Shown here one piece after another: positions 8,330-17,420 of a stretch of DNA of 64,000 nucleotides (the stretch's first letter is position 1; each line of letters opens with the position of its first letter). The position numbers were made by a program, and so were the translations under genes. The notes under the pieces were generated by a model. The model saw nothing but the letters and a program-made list of their open reading frames with translations. It did no database searches and was not told the origin of the DNA. The stretch is from Gillisella taibaishanensis (GTDB taxonomy: Bacteria; Pseudomonadota; Alphaproteobacteria; Rhizobiales; Rhizobiaceae): contig NZ_MKIN01000021.1 of NCBI RefSeq assembly GCF_001938985.1, positions 310,001-374,000 on the forward strand. The letters are read 5' to 3'.

Positions 8330-9475
8330 ATGAACAGACGTAATTTTCTGCTGGCTTCCAGCGCAGCCGCCGGCCTCGCCGCCATGCCACGCTTTGCATC
8401 TGCTGCGACCAAGGAGATCAACGTCTATATCGGCGCGGACTCCAACGTCATTGATTTCTGGAACAACACGGTTCGCCCGGCTTTCGAAAAGGCCAATAGC
8501 GGCCTTGCCGTCAAGGTTACCTCTGCGGGCAACAATACCGGCCTGCGCGCCATTGCCGATCGCGCCATGGCCGCGATGAAGACGAATACCGACCCGCAGG
8601 CTGATATGTTCGAAGCCTTCAATCCGCGCCTACCGACCGGCGCCATCGACGCTGGCCTTTGGGTGACTTTCTCGGAAAAGAATGTGCCGAGTTTCGGCCG
8701 CGTCAATCCGATGGCAATCGATCTCGCACAGTCGCTGCCCTATCGCGGGTCCCAGGTTCTGCTTGCCTATGACAGCACCAAGCTCGACCCGAAGAATGCG
8801 CCGAAGACCTGGGAGCAGCTCACCGCGTGGATCAAGGCAAACCCTGGGCAGTTCATCTACAACCGGCCCGACAAGGGCGGCTCCGGCGGCAATTTCGTGC
8901 GCCGCGCGATCCATGAGGCCAATGGCCGGGATCCGAACCGCTTCACCGTGAGCAATTATACCGCCGAGATGGCAGAGAAGACTCTGCCTCCGAGCTGGAA
9001 AATTCTCAGCGATCTCGCGCCGTCGCTGTACCAGAAGGGCGCCTATACCTCGGGCAATACCCAGTCGATCCAGCTACTGGCGCAGGGCGTGGTGACGATG
9101 GTTCCTGTCTGGTCAGACCAGGCTCTGCAGGCCATCGCCCAGGGCGTGCTGCCCGATACGATCAAACTGGTGCAGCTGACCGATCTGGCGCTCTGCGGCG
9201 ATTTCGCGCGCCTGACAATCCTCTCCAACGGCGCCAACAAGGACGCAGCCCTGAAGCTTGCCGACGTACTGCTGTCCGACGAGATCCAGTCCAAGGTCAT
9301 CACCGAAATGGGTGGTTTCCCCGGCGTGTCCTGGGATCATATCCCGGCTGATCTTCGCCAGAAATACGCAGATGTGATTCCGGCATCGATCCCGACCTTC
9401 CCGGCTGGCGATTGGGAAACCGCCGTCAATGACGGCTGGTTCCGCAACGTCGCTCCAAACCTGGCGCGGGGCTAA
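8330..9475 (+). CDS. ABC transporter periplasmic binding protein, family 1 (putative organophosphate/glycerophosphodiester)
   Basis: A 381-residue exported solute-binding protein. The N-terminus RRNFLLASSAAAGLAAMP is a Tat-like signal peptide with probable cleavage near ASA-A at residue 26. The rest matches the iron/polyamine/organic-phosphate-type binding proteins (NVYIGADSNV near the start, VPVWSDQALQA in the second lobe). It is the first gene of an overlapping operon with two permeases, an ATPase and a glycerophosphodiesterase. The Pho-box-like array upstream and the diesterase suggest that the ligand is a glycerophosphodiester; the ligand cannot be proved from the sequence. The ribosome site is GGAG, 8 bases before ATG. 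Confidence 0.8.
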   Translation: MNRRNFLLASSAAAGLAAMPRFASAATKEINVYIGADSNVIDFWNNTVRPAFEKANSGLAVKVTSAGNNTGLRAIADRAMAAMKTNTDPQADMFEAFNPRLPTGAIDAGLWVTFSEKNVPSFGRVNPMAIDLAQSLPYRGSQVLLAYDSTKLDPKNAPKTWEQLTAWIKANPGQFIYNRPDKGGSGGNFVRRAIHEANGRDPNRFTVSNYTAEMAEKTLPPSWKILSDLAPSLYQKGAYTSGNTQSIQLLAQGVVTMVPVWSDQALQAIAQGVLPDTIKLVQLTDLALCGDFARLTILSNGANKDAALKLADVLLSDEIQSKVITEMGGFPGVSWDHIPADLRQKYADVIPASIPTFPAGDWETAVNDGWFRNVAPNLARG

Positions 9476-10368
9476 TGGCTGCCGTCACAAGCGCCGAACA
9501 GCAAAGCAGGACTGGTAACCGAGCAACGGGAACCGGATTGATCGGCCTGTCACTCGTTGCCCTGCCCATCCTGCTGCTGGCATGGCTGATTATCTATCCG
9601 ATTTTCTCGGCGATATCAGGTACGCTGATTGCGACCGGACCGGATGGCGGCTGGCATCTTTCCACCGCCTCCTACCGGTTCTTTTTCAGCGATGCCTATA
9701 GCCTTGCCAATCTCGGCATCACCCTTTGGACGACCGCCGTCTGCGCCGTGCTGCTGCTTCTGATCGGCGTGCCGATCGCGCTCTATTTGCGGTTTTCGTC
9801 CGGAAGGCTAGCCTCCTATGTGCAGGCGCTGGCGATTTTTCCGATGTTCGTGCCCTCGATCATCCTCTCTTACGCGCTGATCCGCACCATCGGGCCAAAT
9901 GGCACGGTGGATCTACTGCTCAACGCCGTTGGTCTGCCAAAACTGCCAACACCGTATCTGACCCCTTGGGGTCCTGTGATCGGTCTCGTCTGGGACAATC
10001 TGCCCCTGACGGTGCTGATGCTGACGGCTGGCCTCGGCGCCATCTCCAACAATGCCGTTGAGGCCGCACGCGATGTCGGGGCACGGCCGATGCAGGTCTT
10101 CCTGCACATCATCCTGCCGCGCATGGGCAATTCGTTTCTGGTCGCCAGTTCCTTTGCAATCCTGGGGATTTTCTCAGCCTTTACCCTGCCCTATCTGCTC
10201 GGCCCTGCCTCACCGGAAATGATGGGGCCCTTCATGCAACGCACCTTCGGCGATCTCAACGATCCCCTGAACGCTACGACGCAAGCAGTGATCAGCTTCG
10301 GCTTCTGCCTGTTTTTCGGGGCCTTCTACGTCTACTCCATCGCCCGCAATCAGGAGAAAGGCCGATGA
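9475..10368 (+). CDS. ABC transporter permease (first of pair)
   Basis: A 297-residue inner-membrane protein with about six membrane helices. The ATPase-coupling EAA loop is NAVEAARDVGARPMQVFLHIILP (residues about 182-205). Its ATG shares one base with the stop of the binding-protein gene (TAATG), so translation is coupled. It forms the membrane channel with the next permease. Substrate specificity follows from the operon and is putatively an organophosphate. Confidence 0.85.
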   Translation: MAAVTSAEQQSRTGNRATGTGLIGLSLVALPILLLAWLIIYPIFSAISGTLIATGPDGGWHLSTASYRFFFSDAYSLANLGITLWTTAVCAVLLLLIGVPIALYLRFSSGRLASYVQALAIFPMFVPSIILSYALIRTIGPNGTVDLLLNAVGLPKLPTPYLTPWGPVIGLVWDNLPLTVLMLTAGLGAISNNAVEAARDVGARPMQVFLHIILPRMGNSFLVASSFAILGIFSAFTLPYLLGPASPEMMGPFMQRTFGDLNDPLNATTQAVISFGFCLFFGAFYVYSIARNQEKGR

Positions 10369-11189
10369 CACTCAAACCTGCGGTCATCCGCCGTTTCGAC
10401 TGGATGGGCCTGGCCTTTGCCAGCCTTCTGACGCTTTTCATCGCTCTGCCGCTCGTCGTTGTCGGCACCTGGGCCTTTACTGAGGTCTGGCGTTACCCAT
10501 CCGTCATCCCGCAGCAATTCGGTCTGCGCTTCTGGCATCTGACGCTGGCGCGCAATGACGTCTGGGAAGCGTTGTTCATGAGCCTCAGGCTGACGGCAAC
10601 AGTCACCCTGGTCTCAGCTTTGATCTGCCTGCCGGCCGCCTATGCCTTTGCCAGGCTGCGCTTTCCCGGCCGCAACCTGCTGTTTCTGTCGTTTCTCGCT
10701 TCGCATGCTTTTCCAAAATTCGGGCTGCTGGTGGCGATTGCGGCGATTTTCCTCAAGCTGCACCTGATCAGCACCTTCTGGGGCATAGCACTCATCCAGT
10801 TGGTCGGCACGCTGATGCTGATGATCTGGATACCGGTCGCAGCCTTCCAGAATGTCGACAGGCGTATGGAAGAAGCTGCCCGCGATGCCGGAGCCGGCCC
10901 GCTGCGCGTCTTTTGGTCGATCACCCTGCCACAGGCGGCCCCGACCGTTTTCGCGGCCGTGCTGCTGACCTTCGTCAGCACATTCTACGAGACCGAAGGC
11001 GCCTGGCTGATCGGGGCGCCGCAAGTCGTCACCATGCCAATCCTGATGATCTCCCTCATCAACAACCAGATGGTGGTGCAGTATGGCGCCGTGCTCTCGG
11101 TGATGCTGTGGGTGCCGTCTTTCCTCGCCCTGTTCCTGGCCCGCCGCACCTTTGGGAATGGCGCCTTTGCCAAGGGCTTCGGCGCCTGA
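10365..11189 (+). CDS. ABC transporter permease (second of pair)
   Basis: A 274-residue membrane protein with about six helices and an EAA loop (MEEAARDAGAGPLRVFWSITLP, about residues 167-188). It overlaps the preceding permease by four bases (ATGA). The C-terminal half contains the typical FVSTFYETEGAWLIG stretch seen in type I importer permeases. It completes the heterodimeric channel of the putative glycerophosphodiester importer. Confidence 0.85.
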   Translation: MTLKPAVIRRFDWMGLAFASLLTLFIALPLVVVGTWAFTEVWRYPSVIPQQFGLRFWHLTLARNDVWEALFMSLRLTATVTLVSALICLPAAYAFARLRFPGRNLLFLSFLASHAFPKFGLLVAIAAIFLKLHLISTFWGIALIQLVGTLMLMIWIPVAAFQNVDRRMEEAARDAGAGPLRVFWSITLPQAAPTVFAAVLLTFVSTFYETEGAWLIGAPQVVTMPILMISLINNQMVVQYGAVLSVMLWVPSFLALFLARRTFGNGAFAKGFGA

Positions 11190-11226
11190 GCCGTCCATAT
11201 TTGAACCAGACAAGAAGCATAAAGCC

Positions 11227-12309
11227 ATGGCCCAACTGACCCTCGACCACGTCACCAAGCAGTTTTCCAGCTCCACGGCTGTCGATGCCTTTTCGCTGCA
11301 TGTCGAAGATGGCGAACTCGTTTGCCTGCTTGGCCCCTCTGGCTCCGGCAAGTCGACATTGCTGCGAATGATCGGCGGCTTCGAACAGCCAACAGGCGGC
11401 ACGATCCGGATCGATGGCCAGGACGTGACGCATCTGCCGCCGGAACGGCGCCCGACCGGCATGGTGTTCCAGAGCCATGCGCTCTGGACGCATATGAACG
11501 TGTTCAACAACATCGCCTTCGGACTGAAACTGCGCGGCATCGCCAAAAGCGAAATTGCTGATCGCGTCCAGTCCGCGCTCGATCTTGTGGGTCTGAAGGA
11601 TTACGGCAAGCGCCAGACTTATCAACTGTCGGGAGGTCAGCAGCAGCGCGTCGCGCTGGCCCGTTCACTGGTGCTGGAGCCGAAAATCCTTCTGCTCGAC
11701 GAGCCCTTTGCCAGCCTTGACCAGCACTTGCGCGAAAGGCTGCGCGAGGAAGTGCGCGATATCCAGCAACGGCTCGGCATCACCACGCTGTTCGTCACCC
11801 ATGGCCAGGACGAGGCCTTGGCGCTCGCCGATCGCATCGTCGTTCTGCGCGCCGGCCGCGCCGAACAGATCGCCCCGCCGGACCGGGTCTACCGTGAGCC
11901 GGAGACTGAATTCGTTGCTGGCTTCATCGGTCAGATGAATTTCATCAAAAGCTCGGTGCAGGACGGCAGGTTTGTCCACGCGGACGTCGCACTGCCCGCC
12001 GAGGCGAGCGATGGCGACGCCGTGCTGGCGGTGCGCCCGGAAGCATTGACGATTTCGCACTCGGATAAGGCCGATGCACCTTTCGTCTGCCGCGCTATCG
12101 ATTTTGGCACGCATGTGATGGTCGATCTGCAATTGAGTTGCGGCACCCGCGTCAAGGCGATGACCGAACCGGGCAGCGGCTGGCAAAAGGGTAGCCGCTG
12201 CGATCTACGCGTCAAGGCATTCCACCTGTTTCGCGACAACAAGGTTCTATACGTTTCAGCTGCGGTCACCTCGGAGCCGTGTCGTATTAGGAACGCCGCC
12301 CATGCCTGA
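11227..12309 (+). CDS. ABC transporter ATP-binding protein (MalK/PotA-type)
   Basis: This is the 360-residue ATPase of the importer. Walker A GPSGSGKST is at about 36-44, the signature LSGGQQQR follows, then Walker B LLLDEPFASLD and the switch His in FVTHGQDEA. The C-terminal 120 residues form a TOBE-type regulatory domain (NFIKSS, VRPEAL). I take ATG 11227, after the permease stop, because upstream in-frame codons overlap the permease gene. Its end overlaps the diesterase gene by eight bases, linking uptake and hydrolysis in one transcript. Confidence 0.88.
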   Translation: MAQLTLDHVTKQFSSSTAVDAFSLHVEDGELVCLLGPSGSGKSTLLRMIGGFEQPTGGTIRIDGQDVTHLPPERRPTGMVFQSHALWTHMNVFNNIAFGLKLRGIAKSEIADRVQSALDLVGLKDYGKRQTYQLSGGQQQRVALARSLVLEPKILLLDEPFASLDQHLRERLREEVRDIQQRLGITTLFVTHGQDEALALADRIVVLRAGRAEQIAPPDRVYREPETEFVAGFIGQMNFIKSSVQDGRFVHADVALPAEASDGDAVLAVRPEALTISHSDKADAPFVCRAIDFGTHVMVDLQLSCGTRVKAMTEPGSGWQKGSRCDLRVKAFHLFRDNKVLYVSAAVTSEPCRIRNAAHA

Positions 12310-13150
12310 TGGCATTTTCATCGATACCGATGGCTTTCACACTATGCTGAAATGGCATCGCGGCCATAAGCAGGCTGGTGATATCTCGTTTACGCCGGAG
12401 CGGATTGCTGAAGGCATGGCGCGTGGCGCGAGTGTCGAAATCGATCTCGTCTGCCATGCCGGTGGTGGCATGGCGGTGCTACATGACGCGTTGCTGGACA
12501 AGGCGACGACAGGCGTGGGACCCGTGCGTGGCGCCACCGCCGATCAGTTGCGCCAGTTCTTCCTGCGCGACACAAACGGCGCGCCGAGCCCGCACCGGAT
12601 CATGCTGATCGAGGATCTCGCGCGGTTATTGGCCGACAGTGCGTGCGGCAAGGGTGCCGTCCTGCAACTTGATCTCAAGGAGATGGTTGACGGTCTGATG
12701 GAAGCAGACGTTGCCGCATTCGCCGCCGCCATAGCTCCGGTCCGCGACAAGGTGATCCTGTCTGCCGGCGATGCAAGAGCGGTTGCCCGGCTTGCCGAAG
12801 CGGTACCGGGCCTTCCAGTGGGTTACGATCCCTGCCACGACGGTGCCATTGAACGGGTGCTGGCAAGCGGCGACTTTGCCGGCTTTGTCGACACTGCCCT
12901 GCAAGCAATACCGGAGGCGCAGACGATCTATCTGCATCACCAACTGGTGCTGACCGCAGAGGAACACGGTTTCGACCTGATCGCCGCCTTCCATGCGGCG
13001 GGCAAGCGCATCGACGCCTATACGATCCAAGAGGCAAACCCGGCTAGCCTCGCCAAGGTTCTGCGGTTGCTCGCGCTGCGCTGCGACCAGATCACAACAG
13101 ATGATCCCGTTGGCCTGGAACAACTCGTTCTCAATTCGCGCGGCGAGTAG
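12302..13150 (+). CDS. Glycerophosphodiester phosphodiesterase-family enzyme
   Basis: A 282-residue protein of the GDPD fold. The catalytic HRG lies near residue 19, followed by the Glu-x-Asp pair (EIDLVCH), the second catalytic His in VLHDALLDKATTG and the metal-region LQLDLKE. No signal peptide is visible, so it should act in the cytoplasm, splitting an imported glycerophosphodiester into an alcohol and sn-glycerol-3-phosphate (or glycerol and a phosphoalcohol). It overlaps the ATPase gene and closes the Pho-box-linked operon. The PENT motif of classical GlpQ enzymes is altered to FTPERI, so substrate preference may differ. Confidence 0.82.
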   Translation: MPDGIFIDTDGFHTMLKWHRGHKQAGDISFTPERIAEGMARGASVEIDLVCHAGGGMAVLHDALLDKATTGVGPVRGATADQLRQFFLRDTNGAPSPHRIMLIEDLARLLADSACGKGAVLQLDLKEMVDGLMEADVAAFAAAIAPVRDKVILSAGDARAVARLAEAVPGLPVGYDPCHDGAIERVLASGDFAGFVDTALQAIPEAQTIYLHHQLVLTAEEHGFDLIAAFHAAGKRIDAYTIQEANPASLAKVLRLLALRCDQITTDDPVGLEQLVLNSRGE

Positions 13151-13172
13151 TGCGGCGCCCGAAAGCGCCGCA
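13151..13172. terminator. GC-rich hairpin between convergent genes
   Basis: TGCGGCGC and GCGCCGCA form a perfect 8-bp stem with a 6-base loop immediately after the diesterase stop. There is no clear T run on either strand, so it is a weak or factor-assisted terminator candidate. Confidence 0.4.
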
Positions 13173-13180
13173 TATGCTCG

Positions 13181-14008
13181 TTACGCCTTGAAGCCAGCCA
13201 GCAACCACGGCTGCAGGGCCGGCGTCGCCGCCAGGATAGCGCTTTCTCCAGCAACCGCTTCGCCATGGAAACCGGTTACCCGGCCACCTGCTTCCGTCAG
13301 CACCAGGGCTGCCGAACCGTAATCGTGCACCTGTAGCCCGTCCTCGAAAAACCCATCCAACCGGCCACAGGCGACATAGGCGATCGACAGGGCCGCCGAG
13401 CCCAGACGGCGCACGCCAGCGGTGTTGTCCATCAGCCTGCGCAGGGCGCGGTGGTAAAGCTCTTCATCGACGCTGACGACCTGGCCAGGTACCGGAAGGC
13501 CCGCACCGACAAGCACATTCTCGATATCGGCCACGTCGGAGCATTGCAGCCGCTCGCCATTGAGATAGGCGCCCTTGTCAAGCTCGGCGCTGAACAACTC
13601 ATCCAGCATGCTGTCATAGACGACACCACAGACAGTCTCGCCGGCTTCGGCGATGGCGATGGTGATGCCGAAATGCGGCAGGCCCCACGCGAAATTTGTG
13701 GTGCCATCGATAGGGTCGATGAAGATCACCGGCTTGTCGGGAGCGGCGGTGCGATTGCCGATCTCTTCCTCGCCCTGAATGGCATAATCAGGAAAGGCGG
13801 CGGAAAGACCGTCCACGATCTGGCGCTCAACGGCAACGTCGATTTCCGTCTGGTAATCGCGCGGCCCTTTCGACACCATCTGGTCGGTGCCACGGCGACG
13901 CAGCGAGCGGCGGGCAAACGCGCCGGCCTCAAGCGCAAGTTCGGCAAGAATGACGAGGCGTGGAGAACAATCTGGCCCGAGACGATTGCGGGCGGAAACT
14001 TCAGTCAT
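13181..14008 (-). CDS. Inositol monophosphatase-family phosphatase
   Basis: A 275-residue sugar-phosphate phosphatase. Motif A is GEEEIGN (metal Glu), motif B is DPIDGTTNFAWGLPHFG (metal Asp pair), and the C-terminal metal site is VHDYGSAALVLTEAGG, where the usual Trp-Asp is His-Asp. The family removes phosphate from inositol phosphate, histidinol phosphate or 3'-phosphoadenosine phosphates. I start at ATG 14008; the longer frame to 14080 has no support. It converges on the glycerophosphodiesterase operon with a 30-base gap. A pathway through glycerophosphoinositol and inositol phosphate is an attractive inference but not shown. Confidence 0.8.
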   Translation of the reverse strand: MTEVSARNRLGPDCSPRLVILAELALEAGAFARRSLRRRGTDQMVSKGPRDYQTEIDVAVERQIVDGLSAAFPDYAIQGEEEIGNRTAAPDKPVIFIDPIDGTTNFAWGLPHFGITIAIAEAGETVCGVVYDSMLDELFSAELDKGAYLNGERLQCSDVADIENVLVGAGLPVPGQVVSVDEELYHRALRRLMDNTAGVRRLGSAALSIAYVACGRLDGFFEDGLQVHDYGSAALVLTEAGGRVTGFHGEAVAGESAILAATPALQPWLLAGFKA

Positions 14009-14131
14009 GGCGCATTCCAGAAAGTTGGGCCGGGATCGAGGATAGCAAGCCCGGGCGGATGGAAGGCGCAGTTTTTCCAAAATGGCAGTAAAGGCAAGTG
14101 AAGGATATATGACGGTGTTGTCGCGCCTTCT

Positions 14132-14596
14132 TCAGCTCTGCATCTGCTGCTCGCGGCTGCGGGCAACCGACAGTTCCAGCGTTGTGTGATTGAGGCGATC
14201 TGCAAGGACCCGCATGATTTCCGAGGAAATTTCCGGGAAATCGCTCATCAGCTTGAGGAAGTTTTCCTTGCTGATCTTCAACACCTCAAGCCGGGTGGCG
14301 GCCCTCACGGTCGCGGTTCTCGAGACATCGCAGAGAATTGCGATTTCGCCGACGATCGAATTGCTGCCGACATCGGCAACCTTGATGTCGCCGGCATCCG
14401 AGTGAACAAGAACGTCGGCCGTGCCGGAGAGTATGACATAGGCGGCGTCGCCGATATCGCCCTGGCGGAACAGGTCCTGCCCTTCGCGACAGGTGATCCG
14501 GTCGGATGCAAAGGCAAGAAGCTTCAGCTTCGCTGGAGCGATCTGGGAAAACAGCGGCACACGCCGCAACATTTCGACTTCGTCCTTCAAAAGCAT
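14132..14596 (-). CDS. Cyclic nucleotide-binding domain protein (no DNA-binding domain)
   Basis: A stand-alone CNB domain of about 154 residues. The phosphate-binding cassette is VGEIAILCDVSRTATVRA, where the Glu and the Arg of the R-T-A-T segment match residues that hold the ribose and cyclic phosphate in CAP-like domains. No helix-turn-helix follows, so it is a sensor or partner protein rather than a transcription factor. The start is ATG 14596; the GTG at 14617 is an alternative. It lies 35 bases downstream of a 904-residue degenerate ABC protein and in a run with two nucleotide cyclases, so it probably reads the cAMP-type signal made there. Confidence 0.8.
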   Translation of the reverse strand: MLLKDEVEMLRRVPLFSQIAPAKLKLLAFASDRITCREGQDLFRQGDIGDAAYVILSGTADVLVHSDAGDIKVADVGSNSIVGEIAILCDVSRTATVRAATRLEVLKISKENFLKLMSDFPEISSEIMRVLADRLNHTTLELSVARSREQQMQS

Positions 14597-14631
14597 TGGC
14601 GTACACCCCCCTGTCACGCGTCTTGACGATA

Positions 14632-17346
14632 TTACGACAAAAGCTGTTTGAACATACCGCCACTGGCGGAAAGCTCCTCAAAGCTCCCAGATTCGAGAAG
14701 ATTTCCGTTGTTAAAGACTAAAATCCTGTCGAAAAGCTTACTGACACCAGCATCTGGAAGAACCCAGACGATGGAAGGCCTTTTACCGTCCTCATGCAAA
14801 TCCTGCATGACATGGGTAACGATCCGGTCCTGCGCCCGCTGATCGAGCGCGGACAACGGCCGATTGAAGATGAAATAGTCCGACCGCTTCAGCAGCGCGC
14901 GCGCCAGATTGAGCTTCTGACGCTGCACAGTCGTCAACCGCCGCCCTTGTGAGCCGACGTCGAAGTCGAGTCCAATCGACAAGACGCTTTCGGCAAGGCC
15001 AAGTTCGCTAAAAATATCGCGGGCAATCACACGGATGCGGTCATTGGCATCGGCCTCTCGCACCGCAAGGCGACCGAATAGAACGTTGTCGATCAACGAT
15101 GCGGACATGGTAAACCGCTCGGCGTCATGCAGTTCGATCCCCTCGGCTAGATCGCGGGGAAGATCTGTATGGAAGGCCTTGCGCGCGGTTACGATCTGCT
15201 CCATCAGCACGTCAGTCAAAAGACCGAAACGGTGGCGCGGCTCGATATAGGCAAAGCTCAGGCGGATGATGCTGCTGCGTTCCCCGGCGGAGGCCTGCGT
15301 AATGGTCGTATCCTGCAACTTCTGCAGCAGCGCCTCGTAAAACGGAATGTCCTCCGCGCTCATGAAGGTCAGCTGCTGGAAGAACGGATGATCCGGCGGC
15401 AGGTCACGGAACAGCTCGACCGCATTCGCGGCAATCTCCAGACCCATCTCGTAGAGATGGCTGCCGATACCAGTGTCGCGCATCACTTTTAGAAAATGCG
15501 GATGGGCCGCCAGCCGCTGACCGGTCATTTTCGATGTTCTCATCGTGCCGAACAGCAGATTTTCGCCGACCGTCGCTTGACTGTTATAGGCATCCGCCTC
15601 GAAGGGCACGACGATATCGTCGAGACCTTCCTCATGCAGCCGCCGGCGAAGCGCTTGGCGCACCTCGATGATCCTGTCGGTCAGGAGCTGATGGCTTGTC
15701 GTATTGACCTGAGACCGCAAGGCAAGATCGAAAATGTCCTGAGAGATGGTCACTGCGTCGAGGACAGGCCGGATGACCTTCAACAGCCCTTCCGGCCCAT
15801 CGGCGCCTGCCGCGTGATAATCCACCCAATCGCTGTTGAGATCGAGCAGCGGATTGCCTGACCGCTCTGCCTCAAGACAATCGCGGCGGTACTTGCGCGC
15901 CGCCAACCCCTCGTAGCTCACATCCGTCAGCGGCGCGTGCTTGAGGCCATAGAGAAGATTGTCACGCAGGCTGCCCTGGAAGAAATAAGCATCGGCCGAG
16001 ACATAGGAAATCCGCCGGCCGGTCAGGGATTCAGGCAGATCGAGAATATCCTTGCCGCCGATGCTGATATAGCCAGCTTCCGGCCACAGGATACGGCCGA
16101 AAGCCTCCGCCAGGGCCTCCCCACCTCCACCATTCGGCCCGACGATCGCAATGGTTTCATTAGGCGCAATCGACAGCGACACACTGTTGAGCAGGCGAGC
16201 CCCGCTATCATCGCTCAGGATCAGATTGGACGCGACCAGCGCTTCAGCCAGCGGCCCCACAGGCGTGGCGACAACGTCGTGCACCCGAGCATCAACGAGA
16301 TGGTCGACATCGAATTGCTCGACCACCTGCGCATATTTGACCTGCACATCCTGACGCGCCTGATCCCAATCGATCAGTTCCTTCAGGGGCCCGGGCAAGT
16401 CTTTGTAAGCACCAATCACGGCAATCAACTGGCCGATGTCGAGCCGGCCTTCCAGCGCCATGAAGCCGCCGATCATGTAAAACAGGAACGGCGTCAGCTG
16501 GGCCAAGAAGTTGTTGATGAACTTCACCATGAACTTCCACTGGTAGAGATCGTAGCGGATCGAGAAGATCAGCCCCAGCCGGGCGGCAATATCAGCCCGC
16601 TCGAAATTCGTCGTGTCATGGGCATGGATGGTGTGGATACCGTCGACGATTTCGCCAACTCGGCCCGACAATTCCCGCGCCGTCAGCTGGCGCTGGCGGC
16701 CAAGCTCCAGCAAGCGGCGGCGCATGCGGGGAATGATGACGCCTTGGATGCAGACCATGCCAGCGGCAATCATACCCAGCCAGAAATTCTGCAAGAGAAT
16801 AAAGATAAGCGCCGTCAGCGCCTGACCACCCAGAAGCGCCGGCTGCACAAAAGCATCGCCGGTAAAGCCGCCGAGTGGCTCCACTTCGTCCTTGATCATC
16901 GTGGCAATTTCGGCGGATTTGACCCGTTTGAAATGCACCGGCGGAAACCGCAGAACCCGATCGATCAGCTCGAAGCGGATACGGCGCAGCATGCGCTCTC
17001 CAAGTCGACCCTTGTAGGTATTGATGTAATATTTGAACAACCCGTTGAGGATGACGAGGGCAAGAAAGACCATGCTGAGCGCCGTCAGCGCTTGCAGACG
17101 ATTGAGCTCCAGCCCCTTGAAGACCTCGAAATGGCCGAGCCAGGGAAGATCGAATCGGATGGCCATGAAAGGCCTGGTCGCGCCGACCTGGTCATAGCCC
17201 TGCCCCTGGATCGGCCCGTTGACGATCTGCTTGGGAAGATCGAAGGACAGGAAATACGGGATCATCGACAATCCGACGATGCAGAGGATCCAAATCTGCT
17301 GCAGATAGGTGTTCGACCAGATGTAACGCGCCAGGCTTTTTTCCAT
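14632..17346 (-). CDS. ABC exporter-like protein with degenerate ATPase motifs and a large insertion
   Basis: A 904-residue protein. Residues 1-340 look like an ABC exporter membrane domain with about six helices. From about 365 an ABC ATPase fold begins, but every catalytic motif is altered. Walker A is GPNGGGGEA (403-411) with Gly in place of the Lys. The Q-loop position reads VSADAYF (449-455) with Ala for Gln. The signature reads LTTVQ (804-808) for LSGGQ, Walker B reads FIFNRP (825-830) with Asn-Arg for Asp-Glu, and the switch His is lost (WVLPDAG). The D-loop SALD is kept. About 340 residues separate Walker A from the signature, far more than usual, and this part holds three related segments ending in NLLYG, NLLFG and NVLFG (450-467, 582-600, 741-758). 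It may be a non-hydrolysing membrane scaffold or regulator. It sits between a CNB-domain gene and two cyclases. Confidence 0.8.
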   Translation of the reverse strand: MEKSLARYIWSNTYLQQIWILCIVGLSMIPYFLSFDLPKQIVNGPIQGQGYDQVGATRPFMAIRFDLPWLGHFEVFKGLELNRLQALTALSMVFLALVILNGLFKYYINTYKGRLGERMLRRIRFELIDRVLRFPPVHFKRVKSAEIATMIKDEVEPLGGFTGDAFVQPALLGGQALTALIFILLQNFWLGMIAAGMVCIQGVIIPRMRRRLLELGRQRQLTARELSGRVGEIVDGIHTIHAHDTTNFERADIAARLGLIFSIRYDLYQWKFMVKFINNFLAQLTPFLFYMIGGFMALEGRLDIGQLIAVIGAYKDLPGPLKELIDWDQARQDVQVKYAQVVEQFDVDHLVDARVHDVVATPVGPLAEALVASNLILSDDSGARLLNSVSLSIAPNETIAIVGPNGGGGEALAEAFGRILWPEAGYISIGGKDILDLPESLTGRRISYVSADAYFFQGSLRDNLLYGLKHAPLTDVSYEGLAARKYRRDCLEAERSGNPLLDLNSDWVDYHAAGADGPEGLLKVIRPVLDAVTISQDIFDLALRSQVNTTSHQLLTDRIIEVRQALRRRLHEEGLDDIVVPFEADAYNSQATVGENLLFGTMRTSKMTGQRLAAHPHFLKVMRDTGIGSHLYEMGLEIAANAVELFRDLPPDHPFFQQLTFMSAEDIPFYEALLQKLQDTTITQASAGERSSIIRLSFAYIEPRHRFGLLTDVLMEQIVTARKAFHTDLPRDLAEGIELHDAERFTMSASLIDNVLFGRLAVREADANDRIRVIARDIFSELGLAESVLSIGLDFDVGSQGRRLTTVQRQKLNLARALLKRSDYFIFNRPLSALDQRAQDRIVTHVMQDLHEDGKRPSIVWVLPDAGVSKLFDRILVFNNGNLLESGSFEELSASGGMFKQLLS

Positions 17347-17420
17347 CGTCCCCCGTCAAGATCCTTTGGCGCTAAAGCATTTTTAAAAAGTGCTTGAGCA
17401 GTTATCCGTCGCTCGTCATG

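Noticed and set aside
15937-17397. 486-codon open frame on the plus strand opposite the degenerate ABC gene
   Set aside because: Antisense shadow of a GC-rich gene; no ribosome site, His/Gln/Arg-rich composition and no domain features.
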